A stretch of DNA of 64,000 nt from Cyanodermella asteris (lineage: Eukaryota; Ascomycota; Lecanoromycetes; Ostropales; Stictidaceae). A program made the position numbers and the translations under genes. A model generated the notes under the pieces. The model saw nothing but the letters and a program-made list of their open reading frames with translations, was not told the DNA's origin and did not search any database. This document shows positions 1-12,500 of the stretch, in pieces. Position 1 is the first letter of the stretch. Each line of letters begins with the position of its first letter. The stretch spans positions 769,570-833,569 of the forward strand of contig UYJD01000005.1 of the NCBI GenBank assembly GCA_900618795.1. Direction: 5' to 3'.

Positions 1-2615
1 GCTGTGACTGGTCGTCATGTCCAAGGTGTGTCTAAGCCCTGTGTTCCGCGATAGCTTGACCGATATGGCAAGGAAAGTGCTGTCAAAGCCAACGAAAGTG
101 GCACGGATGCCGAGCTGCCTAGGCTTCAAGGGACGTTGTATGTTTGAGACATCGCTGAGCAATGTCCGACAGCCAGTGTCATGAACTTGTGTGCTGGGTC
201 AAGTTATCTCTTTCAGTTGTCACAGTCCAAGTCGTGGCCGGACGTCGAACCTGGCATGTGCAGCCTGCCTTGGAAGACTCCTACCGGACAGCAGGCGCCA
301 GCACATCATCAACACGTCGAGTCTCACCTCTAACAATTCTGCTGATTCTTAGTAGGAAGACTGTGCAAGCTCACCGAGATGTATGCTATCGATGCCGTGG
401 GTCGTGGGAGGGTGAGCGATTCTGAGGGCGCGAGCAACGAAAACGAGGCAGAACGCGCCACGTTCCCTCGGGCGATAGGCCCGAGCTATTCGAACAGTAC
501 TGAAGCTGATGTCATGGCACGAGGTGATGCATGAGAGAGTCTGGCGGTCTGCAGGTTCTATGCATGTCTCATTAGCCGCGAAGCTGACTCGTTCGGTCAG
601 GAGTGGTCGGGTCTCCGGAGTACTCACGACTACGAACGTCAAAATAAGGTCGAGAGCAACGAGGAGGCACGGGTGCCGTTCCACGGTTACGGCAGCAGGT
701 CAGGTTTGGAGGCCGGGTCGATGGTTATTGGGCATCATAGCCCCCGCCCGAAACATTGGTAGGCGAATCGAGCGCCTTGTCGCAAGCTGTACTGACTCGT
801 TCGTCGTTAGTTTCGGGTGGTACTGTACTTCCCCTCCCACAAACCAGCATGCAGTCTGACGAGTTGCGAGGAGATCCAGTGGACAATGACCAACGCGAAG
901 GTCATCTCGAAGCCCGGGGCGTGGACGCCGGGTGAAGAGGTGACTGGGAAAGAAATGGAGCAAGATGCCCTACTGTTGCCTGTGCTTAGGACGGAGTATT
1001 TCTCAGCAGCTGGAGGAACGTGGCTACTGCGGCAGTAACCCTAAAGGGCTGGCAAGTAATGTTGCTGACGTACGGAGTCTTGGTAGACAAGTGCTTGGTC
1101 TCCTTGGGTTCCGAGCTCTCACAGGCGACGAGCTGCCTACATAGGACAGCATAGCCGGGATGAACGTGGTGTGGAAACCTAGCTGCGAAGCAGGCTTGGG
1201 CATGAAACGATTTTGTGACAGTCTTTGGTCCTAGATTGTGACTTTCAATACGCTACACGTTTTATCGCTAGCTGCAGGGGCTGTTTCGAAGGACAACACA
1301 ACCGCTTCAGTTCCGACCCAAGGAGCCCAGGAAAGCATTCCGACGACGCGTCCTGCAGTCAAAACACCTGCATCGGCAGCATAAATCGGCTCTCCTGCGC
1401 TATGAAGACGCGGGTGCGAACAGGCCTCTGCAGACATTGTGAAACTGATCCCCCTCCAACAAAGTGGCACAGGCTCGGTGCATCTACGACGCTATTGCAA
1501 CCGTGACAGCAGGACTCCTGACCTGCTCACGTCCAAATGACTTTTGACGTGAAGTAGACTCTTTCATTCAACAATACAGCTGCACACGAGGACGGGCCCC
1601 TGCAGCTGCGGATCCTTCACTTCAGCCTCTAGAGGATCAGTGGCCAATGACATCGTACAACGAGATGCGGTTCAGCTTGGCTTGTTGCTCCACCTGCCAT
1701 GGGATGATCACTTAGAGAGGCCATCAAACACACTCGCCACCATGAAAAATAAAAAAATTGGCCGATACGATTCTTCAGCGGCGATTTGCCACGGTTCGTC
1801 AACGTCACCATCAGAAACCCAAATTTAGTCGCATGCCACACGAGCTGAATCGACATCGGCTAGGCCGCGAGCATCAACTAGTCTGGCGGCGAGGCCCGAA
1901 TAATGTTCGACAGCGTGGAAATTTCCAGCCCGACCTTCAGCTCGACAACGACCCCCGGAATCCTTTCTCCTCTGCTGTGTGGCAAGCGTGACTCATGTTG
2001 TATTGAAAGCCATGTAAATACTTGCATCTGCTCAATCTACGGCCTGCTTTCAAATCTGTCAGAGCTGAGACCAGCTTCTCGATGATTCCACCATGGGCTG
2101 CTTGCTGACGGGCTGGAAAGTTTTGTGGCCTCACTTCACACGTTGCCCTTCTTGGGCCTCGATGCGAGGCGCTGCCGCCTAGTCGACGCTACAACTTCGA
2201 GTAAGCAGCTGGGAATCAGGACTAGCAGAATCATCGGGCATGTTGCAAGTCAAGACAACGCGATCGCCGCAACTAGAGATTTTGGCTGAGCGGCATGATG
2301 GCTTCCATCATTCCAGCTGACAATTTTCACATCTGCCAATTAAAAGTCTTTGCGGCCTTTTCACTCGGTGTTTCTGTTATACATTCTGCTTCCAAGGCCT
2401 GAGGTCGCCCGCAAATCAGTATCCAATGACGGACTTTCCTTGCATTTGAGCCTTCACGTCGTCACACCTCAGGGGCTCGCAAGCTTCCTTCGGTAGTTTG
2501 CGAATGCTCTCTCCACTGACGAATAAGGCCTCAGTCCATTCAAAAAGCTCCGTTGGCAGCTTGCTGACATCCGGTTCCCGAATATCGAGAACTGCTTTGA
2601 CATTGCAGCCTGCCT
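1..2615. other. Gene-free left end, nothing recognised
   Basis: I read both strands for conserved motifs and found none. The open frames here are short, overlap on opposite strands and have no family resemblance. No tRNA, repeat array or transposase fragment is evident. It may hold the 3' untranslated region of the cyclin C gene at its right end. Confidence 0.6.
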
Positions 2616-3584
2616 TCATCGGTCCAATCCTCTGCCTTTGACAAACCTGCCAATCTGATCTCTGACCTCCTTCTCCTTGAACGAATCCCACAGCACGTAT
2701 AGCGATATGATCTCTTGCATGCAATCCGCCACGCCTCTAATATCGATCTCGCTCTCCGCCAGCCATTCCAGAAATCTATGCAACCTAGCCTGGTGGCTAT
2801 TCGGCAGCCCCGTCGCTCCCACGGCCGGCTCCGTACCACTCCTCAAAGCCTTAGCAACCACCTCCGCAACATCCCCCTGTCCCATCGCCCCGTCCCTCAT
2901 GATCCCCACTCCAGACCCGCCAGCAGCCCCGGACCCCGTAGAAGCCCCCTGCGCCGGGCGTAACGTCAGCGCCATAAAGACCGCCGCCCAAGCGATGACA
3001 TGCGGAGCAAACATCAGCGGCAAATCCGTGAGAAAAGCATCATTGACCACGCTCCACGCCAGACCCGCCTCCTCCTGCGGCAGCCCCAGCTTCGTCTCCA
3101 GGAGCCGTAGCGTCTTGTAAGGATGATGCACGATCAACTCGCACCCCATGGTCGAAATGAGCCAAAACTCCACCTCGCCCAGCCCCGCCACCTCCGGCCC
3201 GATGAACTCCTGCCAGATCGACCGCGCTTCGCCGACCACGACGCGGATGTTCTGCGGGTATTCCTCGATCTTGCACGCGACGTACAGCGCCGTGGCGAGG
3301 AGGAGGTAAGGGTTCGTCTGTCGGACGGAGACGCGCGTGTAGAAGCGGCGCAGGTACACTTGGGCGGTGGCGATGATGGGTTGGCGAATGGGCATGCGCT
3401 TGGCGAGCTTCAGGAGCTGGGCGTGGAAGAAGAGGGACAGGAGGCGGGTTTCGGGCAGCGGGTACTGCTTCACGAGGTGCAGGTTTGCGTCTTCGCGGTC
3501 GAGTTCGTGGCGGACGTGGGCGAGTTGTTCGCGCGTGAAAAGCCAGTCCCGGCGTTGGGTTGATTGCCAGTAGTTGGCTGTCAT
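2616..3584 (-). CDS. ssn8: Cyclin C, Mediator kinase-module cyclin (SSN8/Srb11 family)
   Basis: Single-exon gene of 322 residues. It should pair with the Cdk8 kinase (Ssn3/Srb10) in the Mediator CDK8 module in the nucleus and phosphorylate the RNA polymerase II tail and transcription factors. The N-terminus MTANYWQSTQRRDWLF is characteristic of the family. The first cyclin fold follows at roughly residues 45-150, with the cyclin-box signature KIEEYP after LLLATALYVACK, and a second fold to about 300. An unusual Gly/Ala/Ser-rich insert interrupts the second fold at about residues 212-255. Length is close to the usual 300-320. The start is the first ATG in frame and begins with the conserved motif. 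The 3' neighbour side is empty. Family assignment is firm; kinase partnership is inferred from family knowledge. Confidence 0.93.
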   Translation of the reverse strand: MTANYWQSTQRRDWLFTREQLAHVRHELDREDANLHLVKQYPLPETRLLSLFFHAQLLKLAKRMPIRQPIIATAQVYLRRFYTRVSVRQTNPYLLLATALYVACKIEEYPQNIRVVVGEARSIWQEFIGPEVAGLGEVEFWLISTMGCELIVHHPYKTLRLLETKLGLPQEEAGLAWSVVNDAFLTDLPLMFAPHVIAWAAVFMALTLRPAQGASTGSGAAGGSGVGIMRDGAMGQGDVAEVVAKALRSGTEPAVGATGLPNSHQARLHRFLEWLAESEIDIRGVADCMQEIISLYVLWDSFKEKEVRDQIGRFVKGRGLDR

Positions 3585-4347
3585 GTTGATTTGTCGCCTC
3601 CTTCGTCTCGATGGTATTCTTTTGTCGGATGGCCGTCTTAGCGATGCTGGTGCATCACGACGAGGTAGTAAATAACTTCGGTACGAACATTGTCCCTGAG
3701 CCGAACCAGCGGTCTGAATCGCGAACAGTCAGGATTTCCGTGCCGCTTGAATTGCACAGACCCAGGATCAGGATCAATACATCCTCTTCTGCGGATGTTG
3801 AGTAGACGTCCAAGTATGTCGTGAAGGATGATCGGATAATCGGAGGATCTGGGTGGGTTACAAAACGGCCCCTTCCCGCATCGGGCTGTATATTGTGGCT
3901 TACGGACACGTCGCTCGCGCCTGAGAACTGTCTTGAGCTGTTCAGGCAACAGGAAGTGACCGGCTGACTCGGTGACTACAAATCTACCTCAAAACGTTCA
4001 CCGACCAGGAAGCCAGAGGCAGAAATGACGCTTGATGCATTTTTCTACTGTCATGGACTCTCTAACTCATTCAATCATGGCAAACTTGGAGCACGTCATG
4101 CCCATGTCTATCAGTACAATGCAAAGCTTGCTCCAGGCAAAGCGCCGAAGGAAGTCATGCTTCGAAATCAAAATACCGCACGGGGGCATTTCCGACTCTT
4201 GGGTATCCATGGCACTTCATGCTTCGTGATTCTTCTCTTGCCGACGGGTATGAGTGTAGCTTTCCAGGCACTCCCCAACCGTGCAGTCTTGGGTAAATCT
4301 TCAAGGCGATGTGACATTCGTCGCTTTGGTTCCTCCGCTTGCTGCGC
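3585..4347. other. Intergenic between EB1 3' end and cyclin C 5' end
   Basis: Both flanking genes are on the minus strand, so this holds the cyclin C promoter and leader (right of 3584) and the EB1 3' untranslated region (left of 4348). Short open frames here have no family resemblance. Confidence 0.5.
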
Positions 4348-5377
4348 TCAGAAGGTCTCCTCCTCAACTCCAGCCTCGCCGCCCTCCTCGGCAGGTATCT
4401 CAAACCCTTCCTCAGTGCTGTACAGGATCTCCTGGATCGCTTTCAACAAACTGTTGTCGTCCTTCTCGAGTTCTGGGTTTTCTTCGATTGCCTGCTGGAT
4501 GAGGAGCTCGATATCGCGCAGCTTGCTGAAGTAGAAGTCACGCTCGCGCTCTAGTCCTTGCACAGTCTCTTTCAACTGCTCGTTCTCCGCTGTCAAAGCT
4601 GCGCTAGCCGCTCCGCCTCCTGCACCTGCACCTGCACGCGCACCAACGCCCAACCTAGGAGCTGCGGCTGCATTGGGTGTCCTACGGTTCGCTGCAGCCG
4701 ATCCAGCTCTTGCGCCTCCTCCGACGGTCATGGGGGCCGCGTTTGGTGGGGCGCCGGAACCCTTGCGACGAGCGACAGCATCGTATTCACCACCTGGATA
4801 ATATTGATCCCAGAAGCGTTTCGTCCACTGCAGAAATTCGAGGTTGTCTTGCATCTTGCATTTCGTCAGGGCTTGGACTGGGACAGTTCGTTCAACCTGG
4901 TGCTTGGTGAAGGCATCTGTATCTTGTCAGAATCCTGGCTCTTGGCACGGCGCATCAGTGGCGCGTATTCTCGAGCTTACTCTGTAAGATCTTGAAGTTC
5001 TGTATGTAAGCATACTCGGCGGTGACGTTGAACTTGACGCGGCTCATCTGAACGTCGCCTGTTCGCATGATCAGTAAGAGCAACTTGCCGCGCAGTGTGC
5101 TGCGGTATAAACTTACCGAAGATACTGTCGTAGATCTGGCATAGTGCTGCTCTGTATACGATCCCAAGTCAGTATCGTCCGCTGTTCGTTTGAAAACGTT
5201 GGCCTGTCGCGGGGCATATGAGGGGCGTACCCGGTGCCCATCTGCTCAACCTTGGTGATGTTCAACTGTAAAAGGTTGTTGACCCATGACAACAATTCCT
5301 GTCTATCACAGCCCTGTTAGCAAACCGTGTCTTTCCTGCTATTGCTGTTTGTGGTAGCCGTACCTTGATTCGCCCAT
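4348..5377 (-). CDS. EB1-family microtubule plus-end tracking protein (Mal3/Bim1)
   Basis: Rebuilt from five exons: 5377-5364, 5302-5231, 5151-5117, 5058-4981 and 4916-4348, giving 255 residues with every junction in frame and GT-AG borders (introns 58-79 nt). The calponin-homology domain (residues 1 to about 110) starts MGESRQELLSWVNN, a family hallmark, and contains KVEQMGTG and LTKCKMQDNLEFLQW. A low-complexity linker follows (about 115-170), then the EB1 dimerisation coiled coil with the ERDFYFSKLRDIE motif (about 175-225). The C-terminus is acidic and ends EEETF, reminiscent of the acidic-aromatic tail that binds CAP-Gly proteins. It binds growing microtubule ends and recruits other plus-end proteins. 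The first coding exon is only 14 nt. Dynein heavy chain, another microtubule protein, lies 24 kb away. Confidence 0.93.
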
Positions 5378-6339
5378 GGTGGAGTCGGCGGAATTGGTGC
5401 TGGGCGGACCAGGCGGAAGCTGCACAAGGCTGCGGATGGATTTGACAAGGTGGTAGAAGTACTGCACAGTTGCTGCGCGGCGTAAGTGCGAGCGGGTTGG
5501 CCTGCTGGAAACAAGGACTGGAGACGTTCGTGGGGGTGTTAAAATGTTTTGTGAAAGTGATCTGAAAGTCAGCGAGTGGTGTTTGGTTCGGCGTCGGAGA
5601 CGCAGGCCTTGGTGCCATCGTGCCCGCCTCGGTTGGCCCAGTGAGCAAAAACTCCGCTAGGCGGGCGTAACAGGCTCAAACTGCTCCTTTCTTTCTGTCC
5701 ATTCATCTACCGTCTCAAATACGTCCGAAAGCAGAACGAGCTGATTCACTCAAGGACTCTCGCAATATGTATAGGTTCTCGGGCTACGAGTCGACCTTTC
5801 CGGGGACCGTACCTGCATCCCGTCCCGACTCACGTTTTCCGTTGTTCAGCCAGCGACCACCAATCGTCAGATCCCTTCATGCAGTTTGTGCCTGCTCTCA
5901 AGCTCCGTGCTATGAATACGGCTCAATCTCAGGCCAGCGAGGTTCACTTGAAACAGTGTAATCGAAGTTCTGTTCGTGGGATGTCAGGAAGCCCGATCGT
6001 CCTACCCCCAGACAACATACTGTCCCAAGCTCTTAGATCGCCCGTGGCCAACCTACGTTGAGGCGAGAACTCATTCTCGTAAAAATAAATTACAACTTGT
6101 TCTTTCACTACGATGCGTCCCTCCCCATTTCCAGAGGTCATGAATCTGACCAGCCTCCGATAGCCTCTTTTGTACATTTCCAGGCGATCGTGATCGACAC
6201 CCGACAGAATAACGCCATAAAGCCAAATCCGTGCAATTGGTATAGTGAAGCGTGACGAGCCACTACAAGTATCCAGAACCGTTGAATACCTTTCCCCAGG
6301 TCATCAGTCCATTGTTGCAGTCTCATCGATCCCCTGAAC
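5378..6339. other. Divergent promoter region, EB1 (-) and OsmC-like (+)
   Basis: No gene recognised. The two flanking genes are transcribed away from each other, so both promoters lie here. The stretch 5680-6339 carries only short overlapping open frames with no motif I recognise. Confidence 0.5.
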
Positions 6340-6900
6340 ATGTCTATTCATCCCCTGCTCCGTGTCTCCCGCTCGTCCCGCCTCTCTCGTTCCTTTCATA
6401 CGCGTGCGTTCTCTACCTCCTGCCTCAGACCAAGTGCCATCCCCTTTACCATCTCCGCCAAAGGCAACGGAGTCGCGCAGACCGTCTCCGTCGCCAGTTC
6501 GTCGCACAAGATAAACACCGACGCGTACGCTGCCTTCGGCGGCTCGGATTCTGCTCCTTCGCCCTTGCATTACAACCTGACGGCCCTGTCATCCTGCACC
6601 CAGGTCACAGGAGCTGTGGTCGCCAAGGACCACGGATTGACACTCGGTGCTTGGCAGGTCGAAGTCACCGGACAGCTTGATCCGGCGGTGCTGGCGAATG
6701 GGAAGGAAGATAATGGGAATGGCGGAAATTGGAACGCGGTGGAGTTGAAGGTTGAGGTTGAAGTTGTCGGAAAGGGGCAGAAGAGCAACGACGAAGAGGG
6801 GTTCCGGCATTGGGTCAGTGAGACGGAGAGGAGGTGTCCGGTCACGCAGTTATTTAAACGCAGTGGTGTCGAGTGGACGAGCAAATGGGAAAGGCTATAA
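6340..6900 (+). CDS. Mitochondrial OsmC-like protein (Ohr/OsmC peroxiredoxin fold)
   Basis: Single-exon gene of 186 residues. The first 35 residues are rich in Arg and Ser with no acidic residue and look like a mitochondrial presequence (RVSRSSRLSRSFHTRAFSTS). The OsmC fold follows: the segment around GGSDSAPSPLHYNLTALSSC matches the usual G-x-gPsP...aLgaC region, and RRCPVTQLFKRSGV matches the second conserved Cys motif near the C-terminus. The two candidate redox cysteines are C86 and C166. OsmC/Ohr proteins reduce organic hydroperoxides using this Cys pair. Length suits the family plus a targeting peptide. The substrate is not known from sequence; Ohr and OsmC subfamilies cannot be separated here. 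Confidence 0.78.
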   Translation: MSIHPLLRVSRSSRLSRSFHTRAFSTSCLRPSAIPFTISAKGNGVAQTVSVASSSHKINTDAYAAFGGSDSAPSPLHYNLTALSSCTQVTGAVVAKDHGLTLGAWQVEVTGQLDPAVLANGKEDNGNGGNWNAVELKVEVEVVGKGQKSNDEEGFRHWVSETERRCPVTQLFKRSGVEWTSKWERL

Positions 6901-7373
6901 ATTGACCCAGGAGGTATTTTGATTCAGGACGGATGGAACGCTTTTCTTTGATCATCACATGCTGCAATCAACCGCTAATTGGAAATTTGTCGATAGTTCG
7001 TGGCCTGGTTTCCGAGATCTGACACTCTTTGAATCTATGGTCTATCAAATGCCCGCTCTATCGCGAGCCAGTAATGGTACAAAATCGAAAATAGGGGCGA
7101 CCTTGTGACAAAGACAGGCCGAAAATCCCCAGAGACGCCGCAATTCCCAAAATCTGCCAACGGTTCCTCCGAAGCGCATTTCCCTTATTCGTGAAAATGC
7201 CCGAGGTCTTTTGACGCCAACCACCAAGATGTACATGCTTATTCATTCAGACACGAAAGGGAAAAATCAGTAAGTCAGTTGATCGATCAGTCAGAAAATC
7301 CCATCCCTCGTTGTCTCCATCTCATCTCCATCTCAAACTAAGAAATATTCGAATGCTTCAGTACCCATTTACA
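6901..7373. other. Convergent 3' intergenic
   Basis: Lies between the 3' ends of the OsmC-like gene (+) and the F-box/WD40 gene (-). It should hold the two 3' untranslated regions; nothing else seen. Confidence 0.5.
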
Positions 7374-9524
7374 TCAGATATCACCTTTCAGAAGGTCCAC
7401 ATGCGGCAGGCCAAAGCCGAAATCCATGACAACCGCCCGAGCATCCTGGCTGGTGGCCACTATGCGTCTGTAGTCTGCCTTTGCGCTCAACATCCAGCTA
7501 GTGGTCCAGTCCTTGAAGTCACAGACCAACCTTTGCGTCTTGATATCATAGGCTTTGACACTGTGATCGTAGCTGCCGCTTACGACCCGGTCATTCGCAG
7601 CATCGTAATGTAAGCTTCGGACCAGAAGATCGTGGCCCTCGTAGCGATGCTCGAGCGTCCCCGTGTTTGTGTTGAACTGGTAGATGGTCCTGTCGTTGCC
7701 ACCGGCGAGGATGCGTCCATCCTTGGTAAACTCGATGCAGGCCAGTCCGCGTGAACGGACGTCCGGAGCCGGAGCAGGAGTCTGGAATTCCTTGATGCAG
7801 AGACCAGTAGTCAGGTCCCAAAGCTTCGCGACGCCGTCACCGGAAGCTGAACATACAAGTTTTCCTCGCATTTGTACAGCGTTGACGGGACCGCGGTGGC
7901 CTTCCAAGCATTTGACGAGCTCTAGAGTTTCGCGGCTCCACACCGTGATGTTCATGTCCTTTGAGCAAGCGACAATATACTTGTCGTTAAGACAAACGTC
8001 AAGCACGCCCATTCGGTGGCCTTGCAGTCGCTTGATCACGCTGTAATCCTCCATAGACCAGACCAACAACGTGGCATCGGATGACCCGGTGACCATGATC
8101 TCAGCATCGTATTGCATGCAGAGGATGCTTCCGGTATGCCGTTCCTCATTCGAAACCACGATTGGGTCCGGAGAGGGGCCGCTGGGTACCAAACTCACAA
8201 AGGGCTGTTTTCCGTGATGCTTCCGAGTATCCAGTGAACTGTGAGTCGGAGCGCTGTCTTTCGCTACGCCCAATATGTGTGTACATCTCAAAGTTTGCGC
8301 GTCCCAGACACGAACAGTCCAATCCCGCGATCCGGTCACAATCTTCTGTTCGTCGAATTGCGCGCAGTACACGCTATCGCTGTGACCCTCGAGATAGATG
8401 GCAGCCGCATGTCCGTCTTCCCACCGCTTGTTCAACTGCTGACGGGCACGCCACATCTTCTTCCACTGCTGCGGGCCATGCTTTCTGCCAAGTCCAAGTC
8501 CGCCAGCCGGGGTATATTCTCGCTTTCCAACGGCGGTTTTTGTCGGCAAGACAAACTCGTTATAGAAAACGTGTTTCCAAGCATGGTCGCTCTTTGCAGC
8601 GGCGTTCCAAGCTTTTGATACCTTCTCCGCGTTTATGAGCGAAGCGGCGTCCAAGAAGGTCATGATCTTGCTAAAGAGCTCAGCGGGCAACCTAGCCGGA
8701 TCGCGGCCGGCAACTCGCGGTTCTGGAACAAGACTTGTTGACGATGCCGGACTAATGCTCACTTCGATGCCGCTCTCCACGTCACTGTTCTTGGATGGCC
8801 GCCGCAGCATCGCTGCATAATCGATGGGTTGGCTGACTTCAAGCTGCCGCGACCTGTCAGGTAAACGAGACATTGCTGCTGCGGCCGCGCGTGCGCCTTC
8901 GCCACCAGCAGGACTCAACGTTCGTGAAGGTTCTTGGTGTCCAAATTGCGTCTGCAGGTTTTCGAGCGGTCTTCCCCTCGGCGGAGCGATCGAAGAGGTG
9001 TCAAAGTGCCTGGCTTGCTCGTTCCGAGACATCTCGGTGGCAGGATTGTGAGCCCCTGGGACATCAGCTCGGCCGACGTCCGTATTATCTGCCACCACGC
9101 TCACACTTTTCATAGATATGTGCCCTCGACCTCTAAACCGGTGACCCGCCTCTTTGCGAAACTCGTTGAGCGAGCTCATCCAGTTGCCGAAGCTACTCCT
9201 TGTCCGACGCGAGGCGCGTCCACGAACGGTGGAAGATCGCTGTAGTGTTGGTGACTGTGTCGTGAAGCCGGAGTCGATGCGGGACTGTTCCGGACTCTGC
9301 TGTTCAGTGGCAAGGCGCAGAGGGCTATATATACAAGCCTCAGAACCCGTACGAGGTCTGGTTGCCGGTTGGCTGAGAGCGGATCCAAGGTCGTTCAGAG
9401 ACTTCTTGCGGCGCGCGGTGCCACGGAAAAGATTCTGGATAGGACGTGGATATGAGGATTTTGGACATTCATGTTGTGTCTGTGCCTCGACAGGAGTAGG
9501 CGACAAAGGGGCGATATTGGCCAT
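7374..9524 (-). CDS. F-box/WD40-repeat protein, SCF ubiquitin ligase substrate receptor
   Basis: Single-exon gene of 716 residues. A long disordered Ser/Arg-rich N-terminal region (1 to about 275) precedes an F-box at about 279-325 (RLPAELFSKIMTFLD...VSKAWN), which binds Skp1. WD40 repeats run from about 375 to the end; blades are visible as GHSDSVYCAQF...VRVWD, HTGSILCMQY...LLVWS, GHRMGVLDV, GHRGPVNAV...AKLWD and GHDLLVRSL...VKAYD. Such proteins recruit phosphorylated substrates to an SCF E3 ligase. The architecture matches Met30/sconB, FWD-1 and Pop families, but I cannot say which ortholog it is: the blades are more divergent than those I associate with sconB. The insert between the first two blades (PFVSLVPSGPSPDP) is low complexity. 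Substrate unknown. Confidence 0.88.
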   Translation of the reverse strand: MANIAPLSPTPVEAQTQHECPKSSYPRPIQNLFRGTARRKKSLNDLGSALSQPATRPRTGSEACIYSPLRLATEQQSPEQSRIDSGFTTQSPTLQRSSTVRGRASRRTRSSFGNWMSSLNEFRKEAGHRFRGRGHISMKSVSVVADNTDVGRADVPGAHNPATEMSRNEQARHFDTSSIAPPRGRPLENLQTQFGHQEPSRTLSPAGGEGARAAAAAMSRLPDRSRQLEVSQPIDYAAMLRRPSKNSDVESGIEVSISPASSTSLVPEPRVAGRDPARLPAELFSKIMTFLDAASLINAEKVSKAWNAAAKSDHAWKHVFYNEFVLPTKTAVGKREYTPAGGLGLGRKHGPQQWKKMWRARQQLNKRWEDGHAAAIYLEGHSDSVYCAQFDEQKIVTGSRDWTVRVWDAQTLRCTHILGVAKDSAPTHSSLDTRKHHGKQPFVSLVPSGPSPDPIVVSNEERHTGSILCMQYDAEIMVTGSSDATLLVWSMEDYSVIKRLQGHRMGVLDVCLNDKYIVACSKDMNITVWSRETLELVKCLEGHRGPVNAVQMRGKLVCSASGDGVAKLWDLTTGLCIKEFQTPAPAPDVRSRGLACIEFTKDGRILAGGNDRTIYQFNTNTGTLEHRYEGHDLLVRSLHYDAANDRVVSGSYDHSVKAYDIKTQRLVCDFKDWTTSWMLSAKADYRRIVATSQDARAVVMDFGFGLPHVDLLKGDI

Positions 9525-12500
9525 GGCTGAAGAGACGATGTTGTGTTTCGGGAGCCCTGACGGGCCGGAATGAGCGCCAGAAAGGACTTGATCCTTCAGA
9601 AAGGAGGCCCGCTCATTGAATAAGCAGAGAATGTCGGAAGGCGGAGCAGCGCGTTATGCACACTGACAGGTCGTGTTCAGCTGAGCAAGCAGTCAGAGTG
9701 TCGCAATTGGCGCCGACTGGCAGTGAGCGGGTGGGTGCGGTTGCGTGTCACCAAACAGAAGTGAATGGACAGGTTGAGAAGAGAGCACGATGGCGTCAGG
9801 CCAGTTCAGCACAGCCGAGAAGGGGGTGAGAAAGAATAGACAGGCTGAGGACGAAGGGAAGAGACGAGTTGGCAGGTCAGAGAATTCAAGGTGTTGTTTT
9901 GGCGCAGGGAGCCGATGATGAATGGGCGTCCAAGGGTTCGCCTCTCAGCCCCCGGCGGATCCCTGCTCAGAGATGCCGCTAACTTCGCTTCGTCAGCCCT
10001 GGGAGCGTGCCGGCAAATACAGGACATGGGCGCCAGCCTCGCCGTCACCTGGAGCGGAGCCACTGACCTCGGCCCGGGGCAGGACGCTGCAGGGCCCGAT
10101 ATTGGCATCTGTAACCACAAATCCCACGCCTCCCTCTTGTCCCCTTTTGCACCGCTCCGGCCACCGCCGATACGGTTCGGAACTCCACTATCCCTGCAAT
10201 ACTCCCTGACTTATTTTGGTTGCATCTTAGCTGCAGCGGAGCGTCATCGCATCCCGCCGGCCTAGTGCGCGGATGACTGCTCACGCCATCGCGTTTCGTG
10301 CGGGTGCATGGAGGCGGATATCTCACTACGAAAATTCTCGCATGCAGCACCAGCATAAGGAACTGTAGCACGCAGTCCTGATCCTCCGAGGCCGCAGAAG
10401 GACGTTGCAGAATTGACCACTGCTGTGGTGTCTCATACGACGCACACATGCGCCCTAGCGTCTTCTACCGAGGAACATCTGTCCAACTGGCGCGCTCTCA
10501 TGACTTCGATGGCCCATGCCTGAGGTTGATCTTCGATTCTGCTGTATGTGATCATGTTATCGACAGCTTCTCGGCGCAACACATGAGCTGCAGATAGACT
10601 TTGACGGCCCGCAGCACGTATTAATTTACGAAACCGGTGCCATTGGCCCTTGAGACGCCGGAGCTCGCCAATAGGGCTGTCTACTTGAGCCATACCATGA
10701 GACAGAAGGCTCTGCATGTGTTAGCCGTCGACGAATGCAGTGAGAGTGCTCCTGTATTACAATGTTTACCCTCTCCTTTCGCTGTTTTGCTTTTCATATG
10801 ATCGGAGCTGCTTTGACTGTAATTTCGAATCCGGCAAATCGGTGGAATTGCCGCAACTCAGCAGTTAACATCCACTTCGGCGATGGGAGAACTACTGTGC
10901 TCTACTTCTCCAAGCGTAATTCGACGAAACTTACAGCTGTTCTGTCGAGACGCTGAAAGTCCCTCAGACGATCTGCACGAATACTTCTGCGACTCCTTTC
11001 CCAACAAGTATGAAACGTGGTCAATTTTGTCTGGCTCGTTGGATTTCAAACCCAACACTAGTCTTGCTCAGTCTTAACCCCGGATTGATTGCCTGGTAGT
11101 GAGAAAGGGATTCAATCACACCGCTTTTGCGTAGGAAAATTGACAACTTGCTTTAACAATAAAAAATAAAAAAGCAGTTTGAAATGGTGAAGCGCTCGAC
11201 GAAGTGAACCCGAGGGACGTTCGTTCGACATCTTTCAACCAAGAACCACTCTGCTTGGGCCGAATCGAACAACATCCAAGACGGTTGTCTACATATGTTG
11301 CCACATAGTTGAGGGCAACATGAATTGACAACCAACAAGTGAGGACCAAAAGCTCCCATGAATGGAGACCAAGGCTGAAGTTTGCCGAAGCATGGAGAGA
11401 CACCAAGCGTTCATGAAGGAATTGCCGATGAATGACCAGTGCAAAGATGCCAGACTCTCATGGCCAGCCCGCTGAAAGTTTGGCTGAGTACTTGCTTGAC
11501 CTTCAAGCTGAGTGTTGACCGCAGAGAGAGACTGTGTCCAAAGACGTAGCGTGTCCCCCGTTTGAGCACGCTGGGTGATAAGGACATGGCGGCCAGCCTC
11601 GGCTCGTGCTTACCTCCTTGATATCAGTATTGCACTGAAATCTAGCCCAGCCATTATTGCGAGCGTGTTTTGTCAACATGTCTCGCACTTTTCTGGTCCC
11701 CTCAACGGTGAAAATGCTGATCCCGGTAGAAGTAGCAAACCATCCTGACCCCAGGTATGGTTTGAGGCGGTCCGCAAGACTTCATGGTCGGTTGCGTATA
11801 GTATCGATAGACAGCACTAGCGCCGCCATGCTAAGGGTCCCAGCGCAAGGCGTGTGAAGCAGGCTGGTCTGGTGCCACCGCAATGCACGCTCGAGGCACC
11901 AGGTAAGCCATGCCTGGTGGAACGGCCCGGGAGGACAGCTGCCGGTGGTGGGCATTCAATTGGCTGCGAAGACAGTATCTGCATCGATAACTCTATTTGA
12001 GAGATCGACCTTCTAGATAGAAGTCGGGCCTTGAGTCAGAGTCAGAGTCTGAGCACGGCGATGGTAGTGTTTAGTGGTGATGGTATGAGTGGAGACCCCG
12101 CCTTGAAGTGTTCACGCCGGTAGCGTCGCTCGTGCCTATCAGCTTAGCGGCGGAGAAGTCCTCCTGTTACACAGACTCAGTCATGCTGTGATCTGAGATC
12201 GATGTTGCATCAGGCGAAGAGTTTGGCTGCAGCGAATAGCGTTGAGGCAATCAGTCATTGGATCTTCTGGCAGCGTAGGAAGCGGGGGGAAGATACAGAA
12301 GCTGCCAACGCGTGGGCTTGTTGGTCTGTACGACCTTCCTACTTGGCACTGAGTTTTCAGATCTGGCATTCGGGGCTGAATGGGCGACCGACGACCGTTT
12401 GAATGCGGGAGAAAAGCAGTGTAATGGTGGCCGTTCATCCTCACTGGAATTCCACTGAAGCGGGCTGGAAGAGTAGGACGGCGGCCCCGAGCCAATCAAG